Below are positions 36,893 to 50,306 of a stretch of DNA of 54,590 nt, one piece after another. Under the pieces are notes generated by a model, which saw nothing but the letters and a program-made list of their open reading frames with translations, had not been told where the DNA came from and did not search any database. Both the position numbers and the translations under genes were made by a program. How positions within the stretch are numbered: position 1 is the stretch's first letter; every line of letters begins with the position of its first letter. The DNA lies in the NCBI GenBank assembly GCA_001953115.1, contig LSSL01007656.1:1-54590 (forward strand), given 5' to 3'. The DNA comes from Smittium mucronatum (lineage: Eukaryota; Kickxellomycota; Harpellomycetes; Harpellales; Legeriomycetaceae).

Positions 36893-38116
36893 TAATAAAA
36901 AAAGATTGATAATTAAAATTACCCCCATTCACACCTTTTTTGAATATTTAATTAGTTTCTTACAATTAATAATTATTTACCACTCAATTTGCCACTATGA
37001 ATAGAGTATCCAGCTAAATTATTGAAAAAAATAAAATTAAAATATTTTGAAATAATAGTGATACAATAAATTATGCGATCAGCTCATACATCACAAATTA
37101 GGTACAATAAATTAAAATAAAGGAAATAATTTCAGGTTTTTTATTCAGCTAATATCAGAAACTTAGTTTTTAACATTCTTCATAATATTTCGATAATTCA
37201 CAATTTTTAGTTTTTTAACTTATTTTTATAGAGCCTCTCCTTTGCCATAGCTTTAAGTCTTTATTTAGAAATTTAAATATATAGAATCTCTTTTGAAGTT
37301 TTTAGAATGGAAAATATTATTTAATTTATTATGAAAAAAAGATATAATAATTTCTCAGTTTTTAAATCTTTATATATAAAATAATAATATTTTTCTAAAA
37401 TAAAGTTCTGAATATTTCTGTTAAAAACAAAAAATATTAATATTGATTATTATGAATTATTTATTTCAGAAATATTATATTATTTTCAAAAAAAAATTGT
37501 AGTAAAAATCTCTGAAAAAATTGAAATTAAGATGATGCTTTTACATTTCACTATTTCTTTCTAAAAATGCAATCAGATAATTTAAAACTCTTTGTTATAA
37601 ACTATAATAGTGAAATAATATATTTTAATTATCTAATAGTATTATTAAAATCATTTAAATAAAAAAATAAACGGTATTAATTTTAAATATTTCATAATTT
37701 ATTTAGAAATTTTTACCGCCAAAATATGTAATTGTAAGTTTAAAGGTATTAAATTAACAAAGAGAGCAACTACAGAAACTTCTTAAAAAATGAAAAAATT
37801 TACTACTTTTCATAATCATAGCCATGATTAACAATTAGAAATTTAATCATTAGCTCTTCGTTTACAAGTACATAATACATTACATTAATAATCTTATTTT
37901 ATTGAAAATTTCGATAAAATGTTTTAATAAAATCTTATTTCAATTATTATATCTATCTTGAGATATATAATATAGGTAATGGGAACATTATAAAGTATTT
38001 TAGAATGCTTCATTAATATATTTATAAAATAATATATAATAAAATATAAAAAAAATACAAATTTTGTCATATTTATAAACAAACTTGTTGATAAATTATA
38101 CGTAATTTTTTTATAG

Positions 38117-38225
38117 TTTTAAAAAAATTTTTTTTTTATCAATTTAAAAAAATTTTTTTTTTATCAATTTAAAAAAATTTTTTTTTTATCAATTTAAAAA
38201 AAATTTTTTTTTATCAATTTAAAAA
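38117..38225. repeat. 25-bp tandem repeat, about four units
   Basis: ATCAATTT followed by an A run and a T run recurs with ATC at 38138, 38163, 38188 and 38213, an exact 25-bp period. Units differ only by homopolymer length. Each unit can fold because A7 is followed by T8-T10. Confidence 0.9.
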
Positions 38226-38508
38226 TAATATACTATTATCAGTATGAAAAATGGATTGTTTTGCCAATAATTTGATTAAAGTGCTAATATCCATTATATA
38301 TAAAATAATTAACTGTAATTATTATGAAAAACTTGTGCGGAACGAAAAATACCGCCTCAATATGCATTCAAAACAAAAATTGCAGTAAATATTTTTAAAA
38401 TAGCTCAAAAATATGACTACATGCGGTTTCAGTTTGGCTTATATAAAATATGATACGAGTTCATCAATATTTGTTTTTTAAATATTTCAGGAATATTTTT
38501 AAAACAGG

Positions 38509-38524
38509 AAACTTCATGAAGTTT
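38509..38524. repeat. Perfect 16-bp palindrome
   Basis: AAACTTCATGAAGTTT equals its own reverse complement. Confidence 0.85.
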
Positions 38525-39778
38525 TTTATAGATAATAAAATTTATACAGACTTCGATAAAAAATTATATTGAGATATTTATTTAAATCAATCCATAATAC
38601 AATAATATATCAGATAAATAGCCTAAAATGAATTTTTTTGGTAAGTTTTAATTATAAAAAATAATTTTAAAAAGTCGAATATGAAGTTATTAGGAATGGG
38701 GAAAAAAAGAATATGGTTGCTTTAATGAGAAAATATAAATAATATTTTAGATTAAATTCTTGAAGGGCGATTAATAAAGGATGTTTTTAAAAAATTCTAC
38801 AATTTACATATTAGAGAATAATTAAAGATAATTTTTTAATTTATGCTAATTTCAATTAAAAATTTTAACAACTTTAATATTAATTATAAATAAAATTCCT
38901 TTAACATATTATTCAACTATATAAATTTTTAAAATTAAATATAAATATCACCAAAATATTAAAAATACTCTTTTCAAATGATACACGAATATTCGCAGAT
39001 CTTTTACGTATCTTTAGATAAGTAATTTTTTAAATTATTTTCTCAGAAATATCTGAATTCTGATACAAGACCAATTTAAATACACATGGTAATTGATAGG
39101 ATTTAGTACAAGTTATATGAAGATTTTTTTCTACTATTTATGTAATAAAAATAGTTTCTAAAATAAAATAATTTCAAAAAGTTGATTTTTTAGCTGGATC
39201 TTATTCAAGATTGTAAAAAAATTTAAAAAATTACTAATTATTTCAGAAATCCTCAAAATAATTAGAGAAATTTAAATACTAAATTAATTCCGTATCTATA
39301 CACCCTTTACAAAAAGAAAAAAGCATTTAATATAAGTAAAAATATTATTAACTTAGATATTAAAAAATATATACTTGAAGTTATTATATTCTAAAAAAAT
39401 CGAAATATTTACTAACCCAAGCATATGAATAATATTTCTATGTTCCATGAAAATATTTAAGAGTGTTGAAATTTCAAAATATTCAGGTATTTTCACGTAA
39501 GCAGGGTATTAATTTATATAAAAACTTGAATTTTTAAAAAAATTATTATAATTAACTAAGGTATTTTTTATAAACTATTAATAAATTTACACCTTACTAT
39601 TTATTAATTTTTATAATTGAGTTGGAAGAAAAATTGTTTTGAAAGTCGAATTTTGAAATATAGTGTAAAATTAAACAAAAAAATTAATAGTTACAAGAGA
39701 AATGGTCTAAATTAACCTTAAATATTGGATATCGTGTAAATTGTGGTTCAATATTGAGGATGAAGTGATAATTTGACC

Positions 39779-39916
39779 CTTGAACCAATACCCAGTGGGT
39801 ATGGAGCCATTAGAGTGAAAGATGGGAGTGGAAAAGAATTTATTAATTATTTTTTCCTTTTATTGAATTTTTTTTTTAGTTTTCTCTAGTATTTGAATAT
39901 CGTAAATAAACTCCTT
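39779..39916 (+). repeat. Dispersed ~130-bp repeat, copy C
   Basis: It matches copies A and B in opposite orientation: TTGAACCAATACCCAGTGGG, TATGGAGCCATTAGAG, GATGGGAGTGG, then TTATTAATTATTTTTTCC, TTTTATTGAATTTTTTTTT and CTAGTATTTGAATATCGTAA. Most core differences from copy B are transitions such as G to A, the direction expected from AT-biased mutation. The frame reads EPIPSGYGAIRVKDGSGKEF. Confidence 0.8.
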
Positions 39917-42900
39917 AAAAAAAAAGTGATCATTCGACATTCATTTTTTATCCATACCTATCAATTTAGATATTTCAAAAAAAAATTAGAGATTAAAAAT
40001 CCGTTAGTTTATACTTTATAATTATGAAGCATTAATAGTAAAAAAAATTATGCAAGATATGAATTTTTTTTATTAATTTTTGGAAAAAAATAATAATAGT
40101 AAAGTGATATCATTAACTTTTTGATCAGATTGTATAAATGAAAACAATGAACTATTCAAAATGCCTCTTTTTTTCTATGCGACTTTTTTACGATTGAAAA
40201 AAAAAACGCATATTTGCAAAAGGTGAACCCTTCATTTTTACGATTACATAACTTTTACAAGAAAGGAGAGCTAAAAAAATTTTCTATAATAACCAAAAAA
40301 TTATTTTTTATTCTTTAAATCTTACAATGAAAATATAATGTATATCTTGTATTATTCTATATTCTCATATAATTTTTACTACCGAGATCTTTTTTTTTTT
40401 CGGAGGAACCAATTTCCACTAAATCCAATATAGAGCCAGAAATAATGCTGTTCAAATTTTCCAGGTTCCTTTTACTCATTTATTTTTGTCTCATCAAAAA
40501 TCTCTTATTTTAATTTATAATAGTTCGCTTAAAATTAGAAACACTGTATTTTTTTAATTTTTGTTTTTAATTTTTGTTTTAATTTGTATTTTTTAATTTT
40601 TAATTTTATTAAGATATAAAAGATATATTGAAACTAAGGTAAAATAATTATATTTTGACTGAAATTTAGTTTTATAATCAAAAAATTAATATATTCCTTA
40701 TAAGCTGAAAATAACAGTTATAGATTATTTCAAATTACTTTCAATGATAAGTAGCTGTCTTTAAAAGTATAATATGATCCCAAGTTGCTTAATTTTCCCA
40801 TTTTTTCTGTTTTTTTTCTTTTTTTTCATCTCCTAAAAAAATAACCTCTATTAATCCTTTTTTTTTCACTAATTCATGAATAAAACAAGCTAATTATCAT
40901 ATTAACAATTATTATCATTCATCTTACATTTATTAGTTATATTTAAAAATATGTCAACATAATTCTTGATTAATTCATCACCCGCCTTCGTGGTCATTAC
41001 TTACCTTTAAGTGTTTACGTTTTAATTCTTCTTTTTTCAATTTTTTTAACCCATTATATTTTTTATAAGTTCATTCTTGCAATATCATAATTTGAGAATT
41101 ACTCAAAGAATAATCATAAATACATATATGAAGATCATATCAACTACATATATATCAATATAAAAGCCCAAATACAAAAATTAAAGTAATAAATACTAAA
41201 TCTAAATTATATTAAATATATTTTATTGTTTAATTTTATTTTCCTGGCTAGAAACTGTAATTAAAAACATATTAAAACCTAATTATAATTTTTATATCAA
41301 TAAAAAAGCAAAAATAATTTACAATATAAATACCAAAAATAAAAATCTCTTAAATACCACAAATTGCTAAATCGTTATATCCATATAATTTTACACCGAA
41401 ATTGGGTAAAGTTTAGACTCCGGATCATTAGCTAATCTTTCTGGTTTATATATTGACCACATTAATTTACAATAAAATTTCTAATTACATTAATTTATTA
41501 TTTAAAATTCTGTTAATAATTTTAGAAATCAACTCCACTATATATGCGCTTCCAAAAGTCTCTGCTTAAATTTAAAATTAATATCTTTAATTTTTTTTCA
41601 AAAAAAAATTAGTGCTAAACTGTTAGTAAAACCATATAAAAACGTGTAATCTGAAAAATTTATTATTACTTTTGACCGTATTGGTCAATAATTCTTCTCG
41701 AATCAATTCTATGTTTATACTGTCTTTTAGTAGCTTTTTACTGTCATAAAGTATACCCTTTTCTGTATTTAAGAGTTAAACTGATATGCCTACTTTTATT
41801 AGTATGAATTAAAGCTTTTTTTTTTTAAACTAATCCCAACTCAAACAATATACAGAATTCATTCATATAATTACATTATTTTCATAAATAAATGAATATT
41901 TTCTTAAAAACCAGTAAATATCAAAAATTTCAAATTTAATTTATTAAATTAATTTTCTATTAGTTTCGATTCAAGTATGGCAAAATTATCTTCCGAAATA
42001 TTATATCTATGAATATATCAATCATTTTTCATTAAATATAGGAAAAATTTCATTCTTTCATGAATCATTTCTCTTTGTATTCCATTATAACTTGCGTGAA
42101 AAAGGAAATTTTTCTGATCAATTTAACATATCTTTGGGTATAAAAATAAAATCATATAAAAATAATTCGTTTTATCTAGATATTTTTTCCTTATCCGTTC
42201 TTTTATATCTTTTCAATCATTTTCGGTTATAGAAAAAAAATAATAGCTTAATACCAAATATCAAATTTTCAAAGTGATTTTTTGAAGTAAAATCTGCAAA
42301 CTCTGAATAAAAATTGAGAATTTACTATTTTTAAATGAATAAATTTATCACAACTTCAAAATTTTTAAGGCTAATGCTAACTTATGTCTTATATTATCAA
42401 TGGAAATATAATTTTTGGATTTATCTCAGTCATTTTTTATTTATTTTCTGATTATTTTTGAGATATGAAACCGAAATTCTGTTTTAAAAAAAATTCTGAA
42501 AACTTTGAAATTGATTTAAAAATTTGCGGATCTATGTTTGACATAAGAATTCCAGCTAATATTTTATGATTTTATCAAAAAATTTCCTTTTAATAGTTTC
42601 AAAATATCATTCATGCTCTTTTGTTTCATCCTTAATAACCGCTGCTATTAAAACCTGAGCAAAATTTTTTTGATATTTTTTATACACAAAATAATAAAAA
42701 GATAATAGTCTTTTGTATTATTAAATTTTAAATTAATTTGCACGTTAGAAGCTCAAAAAAGGCTTTTAATAGTTTTCAGAAGTCAATATAATTTTAATAT
42801 AATTTGGACTTGCTGAATATCCTGCTATTTAAGTGCGGTTAGAGCTTTTGAGATGAGTATTCTATATTAATTTTTTTTAAAAGATTTAGATTTTTCTTTT

Positions 42901-43534
42901 TTTTTTTACTGTTATTTAACACTAAAAAATAAGAGAAATTTGAGTTTTACGGTTCTGTGAATCGTATTTCAAATATTTTTACAAGATATACTGCGGTATA
43001 TGTTGCAACCAGTAATTTTTACTTTATATAACATTTCGTGTAATATTGAGCAATTTTCACTGTGTCTAGTAAAATATTAATATAAGTACGATTTTACCTA
43101 ATGAATTTCGGTTTTAAAATCTTCTATTTATTCATTGATAATAAAAATTATACTGTATAAAATTTTGATTTCGTTTTTTTAATTTTTTTTAGAATATTTA
43201 ATCTTTATATTTTGTTTTTTTATTCTTGTAATAATTCAAATTTGGTTATATCAAATTAAATCTTTGTTTTATTATTTTAATTTTTAAAAAAATTGAAAAT
43301 TTTTGTGTAAAGTGACTTTTAGTAATAAAAAGATATTTTGCCCAGAAAAACTATCATTTTTTCATTTTACAAAATTAAGTCGCAAATATAACATCTTTTG
43401 AAAAAAAATTGAAAATTTTTCTTTCACCCTATTTTTTTATTTAAATTTAGCTATTTTTTCATTTATTTCAATTTTAAAGTTAACTTTTTAATATGATTAA
43501 ATTATGAAAGCAATCTTAAACAAATTCCTTAAAA
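39917..43534. other. AT-rich DNA with weak minus-strand coding traces
   Basis: No readable gene. The minus strand gives short protein-like runs with stops: IFDETKINE then FWLYIGFSGNWFL at about 40390-40490, HRIDSRRIIDQYGQK near 41675-41720, and QVLIAAVIKDETKEHE near 42605-42655 followed by YFETIKRKFFDKIIK. These may be transposase scraps, but none is diagnostic. Confidence 0.35.
40902..40997 (-). other. 31-codon open frame beginning MTTKAGDELIKNY, doubtful
   Basis: A short ATG frame in a spot less AT-rich than its surroundings. GGTAAGTAATG stands immediately upstream and resembles a 5' splice site, but no acceptor or continuing exon was found. Too short to call a gene. Confidence 0.15.
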
Positions 43535-43720
43535 GAAAAGCTTGTGATATGAACTAATAGTCTCAGTACACATACAAAATATTTAGACCAATATAGAAAG
43601 CCTCTCATAGACATAATTGGTTGCTAGATTATCATAAATGATTCAAAATGGGACGATTAGCCATTTCGGAACTGCTCAGCTTTTCAACTTGTTTCCTTCA
43701 CTCCCTTTCATAGTTATACT
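43535..43720 (-). pseudogene. Second copy of the unidentified fragment seen at 23151
   Basis: Read on the minus strand from about 43690, this DNA follows 23151-23330 base for base in spacing (AAGTTGAAAAGC at 43679-43690; CAATTATG..TATGAGAGG at 43601-43619). The frame carries stops, yet keeps KLKS, AVPKWL, NYVYERLS and ISSYHKL. It is a decayed element copy of unknown family. Confidence 0.5.
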
Positions 43721-45149
43721 AATTTCACTATTTTTTTTTATATCACGGAATTTTATTGTAAGATAATCTAATATCACTGAGTTTATCTTTTTTTTATAAA
43801 ATCTTATTCCATTAAACCTGATAATAACAGTTTGATATTTTCATGTTATTATGTAAATTCTCTTATGGATTTATACAATGATTTATTTTTAAGGATTATC
43901 TTAATAAACTGATATATAAATTTAAATATTCAAATTAGGGATAATTTATACTATTTCTCTTAAATTTTTCACTTTATAATTTTTATTAAAAATTAAAAAA
44001 ATTTAAAATGATATGATATATAGCTTTAATGTCTATAAAATTTTATTGAATTAAATTTATAGATATTAATTAGGTAATTACTTGGAATTTATTATTTTTT
44101 GATATAATTACTAACGTTATGGGCGAAATTTCCGAGAAACTTGATATTTAATAGTTTTTGAAACCACAAAAAAATAATTTAATAACCACTAATGATCCTT
44201 TATTGACAAATTTTATTTTTTATGATTGAAAAAAAATATACTTGTGACAAAAATATAGAAACATAATTATTATTTTTTGCACAGAACGGTTGTTGAATCT
44301 TAGAAATAATATCATTCGAATTAAAACACCCCAGTTGTTACTGATTATTATTCTGGATAGAGAAATTATTTTTATTAGAGAATTAAACTGATGGGGCTTT
44401 CAAATTTAGATATAAATATTTCAACTAATGATTTATTGTAAAAATTGTTAAATTGATAATAAAGAAACGATATATCACAATAAGTCTTTTTCAGTGTTGT
44501 ACAGAAATCACTTGCCTCATAAAAACCGTAATGAATACACTCTTATCTTTCAAAAAAAAATTCATATTATTCAATAATCAAATATAAATATAAAATTATT
44601 TTAACTATTGCGCATGTTAAATAGTCTGATTTATTAAGGAATATTTTTGATTTGTTTTTATATTTGTTTCGATTAAAAAAAAATTTAATTGGATAATTAA
44701 AATTTTAAAATTTACAAATTTTTAAATTTTTGATCTTTTTTTCAATTATTTACAAAAAAATAAATCGAAAAAACGAAATTTCATTAAAAATTTTCATTTA
44801 AAAAATATAAAACTCAAAACTCAAAACTCAAAATCCAGTTTTTATATTTTTAAATGATTTATATTAAATAATTAATAAACAATAATTAACATAATTATTT
44901 TATATTGAACTAACGGCACACTAAAAAAAAATTGAGATATTTATATGCAAAACAGCTCAATTATCAACATTATTAAATAGTTTTCATTTTTTAAATGATG
45001 ATTTATCATTCTTATATCAAAATCAAGTAATAAAATAATAATAAAATTATTTTTTGTAATACATTCGACTTCTATTTACTGAAAATAATTTTAATCCAAT
45101 GTCAATTTAACAAGAATTATAGAAAAATCTAGTTAATTTAAAAAATAAT
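43721..45149. other. AT-rich DNA without recognisable features
   Basis: No coherent frame. An AAAACTC microsatellite of about three units lies at 44811-44832. Confidence 0.55.
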
Positions 45150-48100
45150 TCAATTCATTCGCACAATTACCCGTAGAAATTCTATATGCTTCATACTTCT
45201 TAGGAATAAATTTGAAGAAGCTTTGCAATCACCTAGACTCTGACTCATAAATTTTTGGCCACGCACATGGATATTGAAATTTTTTTTGTATAATATAATA
45301 GTTTAATATAAAAAGTAACAGATTTAACATAATTTATTTTATTTTTAAACCCCGTTCTGAAGAGTTACCATAATATACAAAGCAAAAATTCTTTGAAATT
45401 CAAAACTTATTTTGATTTTTGAAAAAATTTGAAGAATTGAATTGAAGATCACATAATTTCTCTGTTTATCCCATAGAGTGGAATTTTTAAAGATTTTTTC
45501 GATCGTTTCAGACACATCTATTTTGTAAAAATGATAATTTTCCTTGAATTTTATGTTTATAAATTTCAATTTTAGTAGTTTTAGATGCTCCGAAAGTTTA
45601 AAATTTGCATTTTACTGACATAACCGGAGCCAAATTTATTTTCACCGCCCATTGATGCATTTTTGATCTGTCATTTTTATTTTCCCTGTAAGTATAGTTT
45701 TGAAGTTTCAAATTAAGAATTTTGAAAGAAATTTTTTTTATCCATCTTATACATCTGGTTACCTAGGTGTTAAATCTGGCCTTATTTGAAGTATTAATGA
45801 GGTCGTCAGTTCAAGTTTTAAAATTTGCATAATTGTGATAAAAATGTTCTGTAGCAATCCTGGTTTTCAATACAGCTTATTTAAACGCATTTTGGCTTGA
45901 ACTCTTTCCAATATGGCAATATATCCAGAGTTAAAACTAAAAGGATAACAATGATGACTCTAGATTAATGCAAGCCATATTAATAACTTCGATAAAAAAC
46001 ATAGGCTTAAGAGAAAATTTTTGCAAAATTAATCAATAATCTATTAAGCCCGCTAGTAAGGATCATGGAACTATATTAGATTAAAAACCCTATCTAAAGT
46101 TTAATTATTTTTTTTAAGATGGTCTCTTCACGTCATGTCGATTATTTTTATAGTTGCACATATAAGTATAATCATCATTTTTATGGATAAATCTCAGTGA
46201 AATATATACCCAGACTATTGCGGGAAGGTTAAATTTAATTTACTATACTTGTATGCATTTAAAGACATCTCTCTTTTATTTTTTGCAAATAAGTAATTTT
46301 ATTTGATGTTAATTTCATTTTAGACATTTTTTCGTTTTTTATAACAGATTTATCTGCAAAGAGAAAAAAAAAATCCTATAGGTGAAAACGGGACAAATTA
46401 ATCTTTAATACCCTTGAAAATGCCGATAATGTAAAAAGCGAAAATTATTGGAGAGACTGAACAGCCTTGCCGTATCCCTCACATGTATTCAGTATGTTTT
46501 AATCATCATTCTCTATTATAAATTTAATTTCTGACTCTTTTTCAGGTCTCATATAGCGTTGAGTAACTTCCCTGCTATCTTAATAGCCTTTAGTTTGTTT
46601 AAAAGTGTGGTTTTGTGCCCCCTACCGTAGACTTTTATATAGCCGATGTAGCATATGTAGGTGTTTTTATTTTTATTTTTCCAGGAATTATGAATATAGT
46701 GGTTGCTCGGGCAGTTTTATCTTCAAAATATCTAAATCTGGATTTTTGACAACAATTCCAAATTATTTTCGATAAGAGCTAAATTAGTAGAAATTATTTT
46801 TGATAATAGCTAGAATAGTGAGAAAAAATTTTGATACTAAATACTATTTTGGCTCACCATTTCAACCTTTTTAGGGACCAGCACTGCAATAATAGCATCC
46901 ATATTAGTCGCTATTTCCTCAAAATTGTACGTTAAATTTATAATTTTGAAAATAATTTTTGCTATTTTTGACTTTTGAACTTTCTCTGAGACCGTGTGTT
47001 TCCTTACCTCACTAGAAAACCCCATCAGCAACAGAAGAATTTAAATTGGGTGTATCAGATAGCCCCGTATTAATATCAGTATTACTGATATTTAGTCGCA
47101 CTCTAGAAGTAGTCAGAATCTGTGGATATCAGTAATCTCTTATCAGTACTACAACTATTCCGAGTAGTATCATTGGCCAATTTTCCAAAATTATTAATAT
47201 AAATTTCAAGAATTTTATTTTTTTCGGTAATATTGTTTTTATTTTAACGTACACTAGGCTGTCTGAGATGGTCCTGGGCATATCTACAGTATATTATTTG
47301 ATGGCTCTCCAGTTATTTCGGTATTCATTATTTATTATTTTTTCATATTTTAATTTCATTTTTAGATCGTAGTAAATTTTACGACCAGATTTTATTGCAT
47401 TAACTGAGCTCAATTTGGCAATTATGTAATTTATTTTATCGATTTTACCAAGCTGATACTTTCTAAATTTATTCATACGATTTTTTATAGTAAAAATCGT
47501 TTTTTTTGGACAGGGTTTTTAACCAGATCTTGATAGCAGCTGTGGTAGCTTAAAGACGCTTTGATTCTACCCATACAGTATCAATAAAGCCTATAGAAAG
47601 CTAATTTAGATACATATAAGCACCATTTAATGGGCTAAATCTGTTACTATTGATTAATTGGTCACTGCCAATAGAATTAGATTCGCGTCAATTTTTATTT
47701 TTATGGCTAAAATTTCGAGTGAATTGAAATTCCATTTAGCAGTGATCTGAATATGGTCAGATATGTCGAGATTTTTGCTGGCGGTACACCAGCTTTCTCT
47801 GCTGCTGAGTTTTGCGTAGAATATATGGTCGATCATGCGACCGATTTCGCCTTTTATATATCTAGAGCCTGGGGAATTCGTTATTTTTGCTTTTTGAAAA
47901 CCCATACCAAGCCTAGTAATAAACTGGCTTGCCCTCGGAAATTCCACAATAAAGTCCCCGAGGATAATATTATTTTAAATTTTAAATTTTAAATTTTATT
48001 TTTTGCATAAGCCATAAAATCTCATCTTTTGACCCAACACGTCGGTTTATTAAGCTGGGTATGTACACCTTCATTATAAATATATCAAATACCCTTCCAT

Positions 48101-48480
48101 TAGAGTATTTCCCTCTAATAATCCTATATACATATAATTGGGAAGCCTTATATTCATTTATTAATAGTTCTGATTTATTCCTAGTAGCCAGTAGTATCCC
48201 GACACCACCCTTTTCTAAGCCTGTTTTTAACTCTATATTGTGTACCCAGTTATTCTGCATCAGAATTTTTTTTATTCAAAAAGGTTTCCTAGAGCCCCAG
48301 AATATCTGGCTGAGTAGAGTTCAGATATTTCTCAAGCTCTTCTCAAGAATTTTTTATATCCCTGTCATTAAATAACATTGTTCTGAAATTATTATATTGC
48401 CTATATTTTGAGTTATCGAAAATCGTGTTTGGACTATGGGATTCGATTTCATAAATTCACTATCCATCAAATTTTGAATA
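45150..48480 (-). pseudogene. Decayed APE-type LINE ORF2: endonuclease plus reverse transcriptase
   Basis: Read on the minus strand. An apurinic/apyrimidinic-like endonuclease comes first: EELEKYLNSTQPDILGL*ET (around 48280-48340, motif 'PDIL.L.ET'), then an open frame 47982-48260 (TGLEKGGVGILLATRNKSEL, KYSNGRVFDIFIMKVYIPS). After a frameshift comes 47654-47975 with IILGDFIVEFP (GDFN, the Asn now Ile), SPGSRYIKGEIGRMIDHIFY and LDISDHIQITAKW (the 'SDH' motif). A K/Y-rich linker (open 47294-47476) leads to the RT: VLVPKKVEMV (46837-47031 frame), GIRQGCSVSPIIFAFY at about 46434-46481 (the 'G.RQGC.LSP' block) and MHQWAVKINLAPVMSVK near 45601-45660. C-terminal traces (open 45345-45569; WPKIYESES near 45260) end it. 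Many stops and frame changes make it dead, though the endonuclease is remarkably readable. Confidence 0.88.
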
Positions 48481-49276
48481 TTTATATTCGCGCAAATGAA
48501 ATTCGGATCGAAATTTTTTATTTTTTCCCGTCGAATTTTTAAATTTTTAAATTTTTTTTTTGGTCACACGATCAAATCTGGTGACTCCATTGGAAATTCC
48601 TCTAATTTACACACTTTTAATTGACCCATCTTCAAAGAGGAGCTTTATAAGAATATCTTTCGATTTTCTTAATTTTTAGTTCTTGGATCTTGAGCAATAA
48701 GAGTTTTTCGGAGACATTTTTTAATATTCTTATTGACTTTTTATTCGTTAATAAATATTAATAAATTATATAATTTTTAGATCACTATTAGTTTCAGCTA
48801 AGTAATAGGTGAATCCCATCAAATTTACCATATAAATCAAAATATAATTAATTTTTAATACAAGTGTTAATAGAAATATTTAGATTGAAATATGATTCAT
48901 TTTTAAATCGGGGTCATGATTTCATATATAGAAATCGTAGGAGAGACTGATATACTTTTCAGCTCATATTCTACATATGATGAAATTCTTTTGGGTTTTC
49001 AGCTCCCAGATATCAACTCTTTTGTATTTAAAAGCTCCTGGTATTTATATATTAACGCATTGAAATTTTATAATTTAGATGGAATTTCGAGGTTTCTGCT
49101 GATATCTTTATCTTAAAATTTAATTGCAAAATTATTTTCTCCAGAAAATTTAGGAACAGTCTTTTTACGAATGTCCCATTCCTGAGCCCAATTAACCGTT
49201 CAGCATATTCTATTGATTTAATAAGAAAATCAGTTCTTTATTCTATTGTATTATTTATTACCCCTTTTAAAAAAAA
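48481..49276 (-). other. Decayed stretch between the LINE endonuclease and the ORF1-like block
   Basis: Minus-strand fragments such as LIKSIEYAERLIGLRNGTFV and KRLFLNFLEKIILQ (about 49120-49240) look formerly coding and may continue the block upstream. The plus-strand frame 48916-49116 is probably a shadow. Confidence 0.35.
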
Positions 49277-50060
49277 CTAAGCACTAAAATTTCCTATGTG
49301 TAATCTTTTTACTTTAGCTGCAAGCCTTTTTGAAGCCTTTGTAAAAAGGTTAATATTCCCACTTTTTTCAATAAAGAAGCTAGAAAGCTCGATTTTTAAA
49401 CCCTTTTTTTCAAGAGAACCTTTATAGAAAAATTTAGATTTCAAAAGTTCCCTTTTTATACCAAACGCAGATATCACAAATACCTCTAATTATGAAAATT
49501 ACGATCAATAACTTTGATCATGTATTGCATTCCAAAATCTCTCATTTTTGGAGATGTTGATGATGATAATTTCCTGCTTGCTTTTGTAGTTGATACAGAA
49601 ATAATTTTAATCCTCCAAAGGAAAATTTTTACTTATTAAGTTTATATAAGTCTTTTACGTAGTCTAAAATAAAGTATGTCACTTTAGCTCTATAGTCACA
49701 CTTTCACATAAGGATGATTTCTAAGATAGATTGAAAGGAATATTCAAACTCTTTGGAGTAATTTAGTCCAAATAGGCTCCTTAACGGCCTATTTTAGGGT
49801 CTGAGCCTCCAAAGCAGAATTTTTTCAATCTGCTTATGACTCCAGATTGGAGGAAATATTTAAACGAGGCCTTTGGATAGGTTAGAGTATCTATTAATTT
49901 TTTGCTTAAAGAAATTATTTTTTTGTGTGTTTCATTTTTATGATTCTTTATGGTATTGAGAAGTTTTATTTTAAATTTAGGGTAGAAAAATATCGGTCCT
50001 GATTCCCAGAGAATTTTGCCACCTCTATTTATTGAAGACCCATGGTGAAATTTTTTGTAA
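49277..50060 (-). pseudogene. Decayed ORF1-like block upstream of the LINE
   Basis: Two protein-like runs share a strand with the LINE at 45150-48480 and lie 5' of its endonuclease, where ORF1 is expected. The first (about 49777-50060, no ATG) reads SSINRGGKILWESGPIFFYP, then THKKIISLSKKLIDTLTYPK and SRLKKFCFGGSDPKIGR before a stop. The second is the ATG frame 49277-49477 with KRELLKSKFFYKGSLEKKGL and KASKRLAAKVKRLH. They are basic, as nucleic-acid-binding ORF1 proteins are, but no zinc knuckle or RRM was recognised. It could equally belong to another element. Confidence 0.4.
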
Positions 50061-50306
50061 TCCTTCCTTTACCAACCTTGGAAAAAAATATTTTTCTACG
50101 TTTAAAAGATCTAGGAACATCCATCGTTTTTAATTGTAAAAAAAAAACAAAAAAAAATTCTGAATTTTCAAATTTTTTTTTTAGTTTTAGGATCTATAAT
50201 TGGAATAATATCACAATTGATTAATTTTTTTTGGCTCTTTTTTTAAAAAAATGTGTTTTTTGAACGATTAAAACTAATAATTCTAGCCTGTATATACAAC
50301 ATTTCC

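Larger units (their letters stand above)
33061..39778. other. Long AT-rich stretch without recognisable genes
   Basis: About 6.7 kb with no open frame worth naming and no shared long repeat noticed. It holds a G8 run, two perfect palindromes, one long-loop inverted repeat and a 25-bp tandem array, listed separately. Confidence 0.55.

Noticed and set aside
40380..40500. Possible Merlin/IS1016-type transposase (IFDETK on the minus strand)
   Set aside because: The expected downstream motifs (tD..aY, VNHS..FV, HTN.IE) were not found, so one short match is not enough.
40902..41010. Spliced small gene using GGTAAGTAATG
   Set aside because: No acceptor or second exon was found, and 31 codons alone are not evidence.
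42600..42660. Possible MULE-type transposase peptide (AAVIKDETKEHE)
   Set aside because: No second conserved block could be read in frame or near it.
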